A stretch of 64,000 bases of DNA from Linyphia triangularis (lineage: Eukaryota > Arthropoda > Arachnida > Araneae > Linyphiidae). Under the pieces are notes generated by a model. It saw only the letters and a program-made list of their open reading frames with translations. It was not told the origin of the DNA and did no database searches. Numbering within the stretch: position 1 is the first letter of the stretch; each line of letters begins with the position of its first letter. The position numbers and the translations under genes were made by a program. Shown one piece after another: positions 56,703 through 64,000 of the stretch. Location of the stretch: positions 9,906,001 through 9,970,000 of the forward strand of contig OZ021729.1 in NCBI GenBank assembly GCA_963978545.1, read 5' to 3'.

Positions 56703-57169
56703 TAATAAAAATCTCCAAATCACAATTGCAAGTGATTCAAAATTTAATTCCATGTCAAACAATTTGAGGCGATCCTTTATACAGAAGGTCTGTAAAAGCT
56801 GCGCCAAAATCACATTGTCGAGGGTTTTCTGCTACGAGGAAGCATTGAAAACAATTACAAACAAATTACTAAATAAAAATATATTTCCCAACTTTGCAGA
56901 AAGATAATGCGTTGCAAGTAAAAACAAATATATCATGAACTTTTACAATATTTAACTTGAACGACTTCGTTACTTTACTAAACGACAACCCTAGCACAAT
57001 AACGCCAACCAAGGGGTCTCCGTGGAAAAGGGGGGGATAAACCCTAACACTTTTAGCATGCGAAACCATCACAGCGCAAACCTAACAACCATCAAATAGG
57101 CAGCTTATCCACAAATTCCAAAAAATTGCAGTAGTGTATGGTTAGCTTGTACGCTTGAAATTAATACCC
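56703..57169. other. Intron spacer with a decayed SINE
   Basis: About 57000-57110 resembles the 34.2-kb SINE family on the minus strand ('agcatgcgaaaccatcacagcgc...aacaaccatcaaat'), strongly diverged. No gene seen. Confidence 0.4.
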
Positions 57170-57240
57170 TTCATAACCACCGGATTAAACAAGATCGTAA
57201 TGAATCTCATTTTGTAATTGAAATATGGGAAACACGGTTT

Positions 57241-57420
57241 GATTGGTTAGTTGGTTGGTTTGTGCGCTGAACGACATCCTTATACACAATAACGGTTTAT
57301 CAGGACGGATCTACAACTTAGGTGGATTCCGAACCACAACGAACATACGCGCCCAACCCAGGATTCGAATCTGCCAACTTTGTCATGCGAGGTCAGACAG
57401 CTAACCAAACAGCCATCAGA
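57241..57420 (-). mobile_element. tRNA-derived SINE, second family, in duplication unit 1
   Basis: B box GGATTCGAATCC-like (plus near 57360-57371) and 'ggttagctgtctgacc' on the minus strand; body end CAACCAA near 57245. Ortholog of the copy at 61149-61320, so inserted before the duplication. Confidence 0.75.
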
Positions 57421-58028
57421 AGGGAGAAATACGATTCGGATACGCTATATAGTTCGGTTGAGTTACTATACTATGGTATGGTGTATTCTCGTCACCTGAA
57501 ATGTTAAAAAATATCGTTACTATTCAAAATTGTAGAACCAAGTTGCATTAAGCATTGTAATTGTGAGACAACTTTCCATTTAAAAGACATTTTATCTCGC
57601 TATCAAGATAGAAACTTCGGGTTAAATACTTAATTTTCAATCATTCCCCTGTGCATTTGAATTGACTCTCCGTCAAACTCACCCGATCATATAATTTGGC
57701 GCAGTATGGCCCTCGTGTTGCCCTTGCACCGTTAAACTTAAACCAACCAACCCGATCATACAATCTTCCCCGCCCATATAAACTCTTTAAGTGCCATGAA
57801 TATTTGAATGCAGGTTAGTTTCTCAACGATTATTTCACAAATAAAACATTAAATAACACTTCGATAAAAAAAAAAAAAAAAGGATTTTACTGACAACTAA
57901 CCCTAATACTAAGTTTCATCAACGATAAAAGAATACTAAACCAACAACTGTAGAATTCAGTGTAATTTTACGTCAAAAGCAGAAATACCAATACGATCAA
58001 ATGACTTCTGTTCACATTAGTTAAGACA

Positions 58029-58409
58029 GGTTGGTTGTTTGGTTGTTTTCAGATTATCTGGCGCCGTCAGTTGGTTGGTTGTTTTCAGATTATCTGGCGC
58101 CGTCAGCAACACGAGGGCTATAATGCGCCGAAACTTTCGTCATTAGACAAGCCAACATACATTTACAAACACCCATGCCTACACGGGACTCGAACCCGCA
58201 ACCTCGCGGTCTAGAAGCTAGCACGCTAACCACTATACCATTTGGTCGGCTCTGGCGCCGTCAGCAACACGAGGGCTATAATGCGCCGAAACATTCGTCA
58301 TTAGACAAGCCAACATACACTTACAAACACCTATGCCAACACGGGACTCGAACCCGCAACCTCGCGGTCTAGAAGCTAGCACGCTAACCACTATACCGTT
58401 TGGTCGGCC
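58029..58409 (-). mobile_element. Head-to-tail SINE trimer ('GGTTGGTTG' family) with one 13-bp target duplication
   Basis: Units: 58029-58070 (3' fragment only), 58071-58250 (complete) and 58251-58408 (nearly complete), all minus strand with B box GGGTTCGAGTCCCG. TAGTTAAGACAGG occurs once before (58018-58030) and once after (58410-58422), so the multimer entered as one unit. The ORF at 58175-58372 is a SINE by-product. Confidence 0.9.
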
Positions 58410-58879
58410 TAGTTAAGACAGGAACAAACACCTTATTTTCTCCAATTCAGTTTTCAAACCATATTTGAAGTTTAAAATAAGATGGCAATAAAATAACTTA
58501 TAAAAACAAAGTTTGCATTATAAATCCTTTATATGCATTGTCAATTTTTATATTCGTTAACACAGGCGCCGATTCTCTAAACAGCGTGTGCTTGGTATTT
58601 GCATCTAATTTTAAATATCAAAAGCACTTCTATCAGCAAAATGTGCGGCAAACTAAGTTAAAATTTATTTATTAAAAATGAACGTACATTTATGCTTTCA
58701 TATCCAAATATCACTTATTTATTCTTCTTAAAGTAATTTTTTATTTATTAAAAAAAAAAAAAAACGGCAGCAAGAAAGAGTTTCAACAATGGTCGGTTCA
58801 ATGCTTTTTTTTTAATACGATTGGATGATGACAAGTTGGTTTATTTTTATTTCGTAAAAGCAACCTTTTAATGACAGTT

Positions 58880-58965
58880 ACAACCGCAAAATTTGATAGA
58901 ATGCATCGTCATCGACATCATCTGCTAAGTACAGCAAGGAGGTTAATTAGGCATCCGCAGATTTG
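58880..58965 (+). repeat. Dispersed 'GAATGCATTGTCATC' family copy in unit 1
   Basis: 'gatagaatgcatcgtcatcgacatcatctgctaagt' followed by 'ggttaattaggcatccgcag'; the ortholog is at 62386-62475. Confidence 0.6.
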
Positions 58966-59178
58966 CCCTCCTTCGACAAACCCACAAAATCGAAGCTAAA
59001 ATGAAGGATTTAGAAATAAAAATTAAAAGTCGTAAACTTGGATGCATAGGCAGCAAGAGTCCCGATATGGTTAGTGGTGCAAAAAATTTCAAATAAAGTA
59101 AAAAATACAAAATCAGTGCGTACTTACAAAAAAGATCCTAATGCAATTGTTTTAACGCTTCACCTTTTATAATTCGTA

Positions 59179-60453
59179 CCGTAAAAAGGGGTGAATAGGA
59201 ACAGCGGGTTGAATCGGAACGAAACTTCATGAAATTACAAAGAAAATATTATTTTACACAAATAAAGCAGTTTTATTAATTATATATATATTTTCATTTG
59301 GTTAACATGTTTTTAATCTTGGAACATGTTTTGTGGGGCTTTCAACACTGTCCTTTTTTTAAAAAAAAACTCTGAAACAGCGTGCATACAATCCAATGAG
59401 TTTTAACCTCTCCAAAACTTATAACGTAATTAATAACATGTACCAGTTATAGACTTAACTAATATATTTTTAGATAAGTATAAACATCCACAACAGCATG
59501 CCATACTTAATTTAACTTGGTTTTAAAAACTTTTTATTTTACAAATTTTTATGTTTTGCCTCGTCTCGATTTTGAGATTTGCGCGGTGAATCGGAACACT
59601 TGAAAAGAGATATTAAAAAGCTGTTTTTGGCAAGAATATGTTCTACACAAGATTCAACGACTGAATAAGAGTCTAATTACTCCCTTCAAGACAGTAATCA
59701 AGATTGCAGGCTTGAATAAATGTCAGAAGAGGAGCCTAGTTTCCGCATGGCAAAAAACCCGATTGTTCCAGTGGTTTTTTTCTCTAAATGACTTCGTTAT
59801 CTTTAAGTTATATGGAAAAATATATGAAGACTCTATGTGAGCAGTTTTACACCCACAAGATTATTGCTATATAAGTGTGTTTTACAAAAAGCGCTTATGA
59901 ACGAAGAGATTTTCTGAAACAAATGAGGATGCTTTTCTCCTTTCTCAAGATATTTTAAAGAATTTGCAGTCATACGACACGCAAACGTAAAGTAGATTAA
60001 AAAGTATTTTTAATTTTAAAGACTATTTGGATGAGTTATAGGAGAGTTATATAAGAGTTGATACGCTTTCAAACATGATTTGTTTTGACAATAATTGACA
60101 AACACAAATTTTATCCATCATATTAAATGATTTTTTTTTATGATAATTTTGTGTTCCTATTCACCACAATGCATTATTATTTGCTTTTTGTCACCCTGTA
60201 AATATTTAAATAAGATCAGACATAAATTGTAACGAGTGTTCCGATTCACCCCTTTCTGCGGGGTGAATCGGAACACCATGAAAAAATTCAAAATAAATTA
60301 AAGTCCTAGTTTTTACAAATTTTTTTGGGTTGGTTCTCAAAGAAGAAGGTAAGACCCAAGTTTCTATGTCAAAAATATGTTCCTTAACGATCTTATTACA
60401 ACCGATTATTACCTTGAAAGTTGAAAAGTGTTCCGATTCATCCCATTTTACGG
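59179..60453. mobile_element. 1275-bp TA-flanked non-autonomous DNA transposon with iterated end motif
   Basis: Inverted ends CCGTAAAAAGGGGTGAATAG and CCGTAAAATGGGATGAATCG; TA on both sides (59177-59178, 60454-60455). The duplicated locus at 62.66 kb has the uninterrupted empty site with a single TA. TA duplication suggests the Tc1/mariner superfamily. No transposase frame. Seven copies of the terminal dodecamer GTGAATCGGAAC (allowing one mismatch) occur: 59191, 59209, 59586, 60153(-), 60238(-), 60263, 60430(-). Confidence 0.88.
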
Positions 60454-61148
60454 TATTGTCCGAACAACCGCACTGGAACAGTGTTACTGTTTCATGTTGC
60501 AGAAATATTTTGAATTATTAGTTTTTTGTTTTAATTTTGGCAGATCTATATTTTCGTACGCTGAACGCGGTTGCAACAAGAAAAAAAGTTTCAACAAATC
60601 AAAATTTAAGTTGACAAGTTGACCTTCACTTACCAGCTATGAAATCCTTTACAAGGACAGAAGGCTCATACATTTTAATATTCAAAATAGACATGCCCAG
60701 GAAAACAGTTTAATCGATGCTTCTTTTCATCATGAATAATTTATTAATATGATGATCCGCACAATTCAGAATTACATTATTTATTATAAATACATTTCAA
60801 CTACGGAAAGAAAAATAAAGGGAAATAAATTATGAAAGTTTTTTTTTTAATTAGGAGATCAGGATTTTTTTATCTATGGAAGTTTCTGAAATACACACGC
60901 AAAGAAAGAAAAAACAAATGTTCTTTCAAGAACTTTTCAAGAGCCCTCAAAAATTAAAAAACTTTCAAGGTCCTTCAGGTTAAAAATAAGGAGTTTTCAA
61001 GAACTTTTCAAGGGCCCTTGGAGACATTAAGTAAAAATAAGGAGTTCTTAAGGACTTTCAAGAACTGTACGAACCCTGTTCATAACCACTGGAATAAACA
61101 AGATCGTAATGAATCTAATTTTGTAATTGAAATATGGGAAACACGGTT

Positions 61149-61320
61149 TGGTTGGTTGGTTAGTTGGTACACTGAACATCTTTATGCACAATAACGGTTT
61201 ATTAAGACGGATCTACAACTTAGGTGGATTCCGAACCACAACGAACATACGCGCCTAACCCAGGATTCGAATCCGCCGCCTTTGTCATGCAAGGTCAGAG
61301 AGCTAACCACACAGCCATCA
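61149..61320 (-). mobile_element. tRNA-derived SINE, second family, in duplication unit 2
   Basis: Ortholog of 57241-57420; B box GGATTCGAATCC near 61262-61273. Confidence 0.75.
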
Positions 61321-61775
61321 AATGAGCGAAAACGATTTGGACACGCTGTATAGTTCGGTTGAGTTACTATACTATGGTATGGTGTATTCTCGCCACCTGA
61401 ATTGTTAAAAAATATCGTTACTATTCAAAATTGTAGAACCAAGTTGCATTAAGCATTGTAATTGTGAGACAACATTCCATTTGAAAGACTCTCTATCTTG
61501 CTATCAAGGTACAAACTTCGGGTTAAATCCTTAATTTTCAATCATTACCCTGTGCATTTGACTTGACTCTCCGTCAAACTCACCCGATCATACAATTTGG
61601 CGCAGTAAGGCCCTCTTGTTGCCCTTGCGCCGTTAAACTTAAACCAACCCGATCTTACAATTTTCCCCACCCATATCAACTCTTTGAGTGCCATGAATAT
61701 TTGGATACAGGTTAGTTTATCAACGATTATTTCACAAATAAAACATTAAATAACACCTCGATAAAGAAAAAAAAA

Positions 61776-61958
61776 GGTTGGTTGGTTGTTTTCAGATTAT
61801 CTGGCGCCGTCAGCAACACGAGGGCTATAATACGCCGAAACATTCGTCATTAGACAAGCCAACATACATTTACAAACACTCATGCCTTACATGGGACTCG
61901 AACCCGCAACCTCGCGGTCTAGAAGCTAGCACGCTAACCACTACACCATTTGATCGGC
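61776..61958 (-). mobile_element. SINE ('GGTTGGTTG' family), single copy in unit 2
   Basis: Full-length head-to-body copy with B box GGGTTCGAGTCCCA and A-box region 'gtgtagtggttagcgtgc' on the minus strand. No target duplication visible: the left flank is an A-run and the right flank 'aaaccatat'. It sits at roughly the place of the trimer in unit 1 but with different borders. Confidence 0.8.
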
Positions 61959-62385
61959 AAACCATATTTGAAGTTTAAAATAAGAGGGCAATAAAATAAC
62001 TTATAAAAACAAAGTTTGCATTATAAATCCTTTATATGCATTGCCAATTTTTATATTCATTAACACAGGCGCCGATTCAGTAAACAGCGTGTGCTTGGTA
62101 TTTGCATCTAATTTTAAATATCAAAAGCACTTCTATCAGCAAAATGTGCGGCAAACTAAGTTAAAATTTATTTATTAAAAATAAACGTACATTTATGCTT
62201 TCATATCCAAATATCACTTATTTATTCTTCTTAAAGTAATTTTTTATTTATTAGAAAAAATCGGCAACAGGAAAGAGTTTCAACAATGGTCGGTTCAATG
62301 CTTTTTTTTAATACGATTGGATGACGACTGGTTGGTTTATTAGTATTCCGTAAAAGCAACCTTTTAATAAGTTACAACCGCAAAA

Positions 62386-62475
62386 TTTGATAGAATGCAT
62401 CGTCATCGACATCATCAGCTAAGTTTCAGCCCGATTGGATGAGAGCAAGGGGGTTAATTAGGCATCCACAGATTT
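62386..62475 (+). repeat. Dispersed 'GAATGCATTGTCATC' family copy in unit 2
   Basis: 'gatagaatgcatcgtcatcgacatcatcagctaagtttcagcc...gattggatgagagcaag'; slightly more complete than its ortholog in unit 1. Confidence 0.6.
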
Positions 62476-63537
62476 GCCCTCCATCGACAAAATCAAAGTT
62501 AACATAAAGGATTCAAAAATAAAAAGTCGTAAATTTGGATGCATTTGGCAGCAAGATTCCTGATATGGTTAGTAGCGCAAAAAATTATAAATAGACTAAA
62601 AAATACAAAATCAGTGAGTACTTACAAAAAAAGATCCTACTGCGATTGTTTTAACGCTTCACCTTTTATAATTCGTACTGTCCGAACAACCGCATTGGAA
62701 CGGTGTTACTGTTTCATGTTGCAGAAATATTTTGAATTATTAGTTTTTTGTTTTAATTTTGGCAGATCTATATTTTTGTACAATGAACTAGGTTGCCAAA
62801 AGAAAAAATGTTTCAACAAATCGAAATTTAAGTTGGAAATGGTAACCTTCACATACCAGTCATGAAATCCTTTACAAGGGCAGAAGGCTCATACATTTTA
62901 ATATTCAAAATAGACATGCCCAGGAAAAACAGTTTAATATAGATGCTCATTTCATCATGAATAATTTATTACTATGATAATCCTCACAATTCAGAATTAC
63001 ATTATTTATTACAAATACTTTTCAACTACGGAAAGATAAAATAAAAATAAAGAGAAATAAAATATGAAAGTTTTTTTTTTTTTAATTAGGAGATCGGGAT
63101 TATTTTTCTATGGAAGTTTCTGAAATATACACGCAAAGAAAGAAAGGAAGAAAAAAAAAAGGAATAACAAATGTCAGTTATTTTCAAGAACTTTTCAAGA
63201 GCCCTCAAACATTAAAAATCTTTCAAGGACCTTCAGGTTAAAAATAAGGAGTTTGCAAGAACTTTTCAAGGGCCCTTGGAGACATTAAGTAAAAATAAGG
63301 AGTTTTTAAGGACTTTCAAGAACTAACTGTACGAACCCTGTATTAAGAAAATCAGAAAGTTTTATTATTGAAGTTAACCAAAAGTGAAATTGAAAGTATA
63401 ACTCATTTCTACTTTACAGTTCTACAAATTTATCACATGGCATAGCTCCAAATAACAAAAATTATACAAAACTTTTAAGGCATATGTCAACATATTTCAT
63501 ATGCAATTGTGTAGTTGAAAAATTAATTATACTAAAC

Positions 63538-63609
63538 CTCTTCAAGTTCTTTTTTGACTTCGTACATTTCGTCTTCTAGATGCTTTAAATCTTTTTCCAC
63601 GTTTTCTGC
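63538..63609 (-). CDS. LZTFL1: LZTFL1 exon, coiled-coil region
   Basis: 72 nt, phase 0 at both ends, acceptor 'ttgtag' before 63609, donor GAG|gtttag at 63538/63537. The 24 residues (A-E-N-V-E-K-D-L-K-H-L-E-D-E-M...) align ungapped with the human segment containing Q-D-L-S-N-L-E-N. Joined to the 34610-34714 exon the alignment stays in register, which supports splicing across 28.8 kb. Preceding exons are outside the window. Confidence 0.8.
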
Positions 63610-63955
63610 CTACAATATAAAAAATTATATTAATTTTGCTTTGTGTGTTTAAATTAAGGTATTTTTCTAGCTGAACAGTTTCTAAACAAGTTGTCTGAGA
63701 ATACCAAAAGAGTTTAAATGTTTTCAAATTATTTAACATGCCTCTAGAAAAAATAATGTACTCTCGAACCTGGAAGGAAACTATTTTTCCTGGAATATCA
63801 TGTGATTTATCGTTATTTGAAATTACTTCTTAACTATATAATAACAAAAAACTTAATACAACACCAATTTTTTCAATAGAAAATATATGCTCCAAACAAA
63901 CAATAATTAGAAGTGAAGTAGAAAGAACAAGGGTTGCCATAGAAACGTATATTAA

Positions 63956-64000
63956 CCTTTAACTGCTGTATGCAGTCTGACAGACCTCGAGTCATTTTTT
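63956..64000 (+). mobile_element. Left end of a second CCTTTAACTGCTGT MITE, cut by the window edge
   Basis: CCTTTAACTGCTGTATGCAG and the following 'tctgacagacc...gagtcatttttt' match the first 45 bp of the MITE nested in the SINE at 37166, with a slightly damaged palindrome. It establishes that end as a true element boundary. Confidence 0.8.

Larger units (their letters stand above)
57170..61080 (+). repeat. Segmental duplication, unit 1
   Basis: Begins 'tcataaccaccgg' and ends 'aagaactgtacgaaccctg'. Aligns through its length with 61081-63339 except for later insertions (SINE trimer with flanking sequence at about 57.88-58.45 kb; TA element at 59179-60453). Direct tandem orientation. Confidence 0.85.
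61081..63339 (+). repeat. Segmental duplication, unit 2
   Basis: Starts 'cataaccactgg' immediately after unit 1 ends and finishes 'gtacgaaccctg'. Lacks the TA element and ~150 bp present in unit 1 near 57.88-58.03 kb. Includes SINEs at 61149-61320 and 61776-61958. Weak ORFs (e.g. 62539-62865) match the ORF at 60428-60622 because of the duplication, not coding constraint. Confidence 0.85.
32402..64000 (-). other. LZTFL1: LZTFL1 gene, 3' portion (extends beyond the window's right edge)
   Basis: Four phase-consistent exons give about 97 residues of the C-terminal coiled coil. They align with the human protein with at most a few gaps, along the stretch leading to its end. LZTFL1 is a cytoplasmic leucine-zipper protein that controls BBSome entry to cilia. 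Introns: 63537-34715 (about 28.8 kb, GT...AG), 34609-34523 (87 bp) and 34418-32430 (about 2.0 kb). The 5' exons lie beyond 64000. The huge intron contains the satellite block, the segmental duplication and many transposons. Confidence 0.85.

Noticed and set aside
56428..56718. 96-codon minus-strand ORF with SLTHSLTDSL repeats
   Set aside because: It translates the (TGAG)n microsatellite and satellite monomers; no start context or homology expected of a gene.
58175..58372. tRNA genes at the GGTTCGAGTCCC B boxes (also 34.3, 37.1, 57.4, 61.3 and 61.9 kb)
   Set aside because: Each is followed by a SINE body and lacks a paired acceptor stem; target duplications show they are retroposed SINEs.
60330..60622. 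ORFs shared between 60.4-60.6 and 62.5-62.9 kb as a duplicated gene
   Set aside because: Similarity is explained by the segmental duplication; the frames differ in extent and one runs across a transposon border.

Overview
The window is eukaryotic, AT-rich and intron- and transposon-dominated; nothing in it looks bacterial. The only confidently identified host gene is LZTFL1 (leucine zipper transcription factor-like 1, a BBSome/cilium regulator). Its four 3'-most coding exons lie on the minus strand at 63538-63609, 34610-34714, 34419-34522 and 32402-32429. The repeat style (tRNA-derived SINEs, hAT and piggyBac-like MITEs, Ty3/Gypsy elements) suggests an arthropod, possibly an arachnid. That taxonomic guess rests on general resemblance, not on a search.

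Layout. 1-9.8 kb: decayed repeats. These include at least four copies of a ~0.7 kb family with ACTTTCAATTACCC-type ends, one carrying a LINE 3' fragment, a Gypsy-type LTR, and one CpG-rich spot at 5.45-5.65 kb that may be a promoter plus first exon. 9.78-11.54 kb: a hAT transposon with an 8-bp target duplication and a broken transposase. 12.7-13.5 kb: a ~127-bp tandem array. 13.8 and 14.5 kb: a TTAA MITE and a 5'-truncated SINE. 16.03-30.65 kb: a retrotransposon inside a retrotransposon. The outer element is Gmr1-like (integrase before reverse transcriptase, most of RT deleted, 233-bp LTRs). It was hit inside its gag frame by an 8.86-kb Gypsy element with 663-bp LTRs and long gag and pol frames. 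Both insertions have clear target duplications and near-identical LTRs, so both look young.

32.4-64 kb is LZTFL1. One intron (34715-63537) is about 28.8 kb long. It contains SINEs, MITEs, a SINE carrying a nested MITE, several local tandem duplications, and a ~13-kb block (43.68-56.70 kb) of a 148-bp satellite. The satellite is organised on three levels: 148-bp monomers, 9- and 10-monomer spacings marked by a diagnostic variant, and a 5315-bp superunit ending in a (TGAG)n/TATATATAGAGA tail. Downstream, 57.17-63.34 kb is a tandem segmental duplication. Its first copy was later invaded by a SINE trimer and by a 1275-bp TA-flanked DNA element; the second copy preserves the latter's empty site.

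There is no operon or pathway here. The genes that 'work together' are the gag/pol sets of the retrotransposons. The most unusual material is the hierarchical satellite inside an expressed-gene intron, the TA element with seven copies of its terminal dodecamer, the PR-IN-RT ordered element, and a near-perfect foldback in the last LZTFL1 intron.
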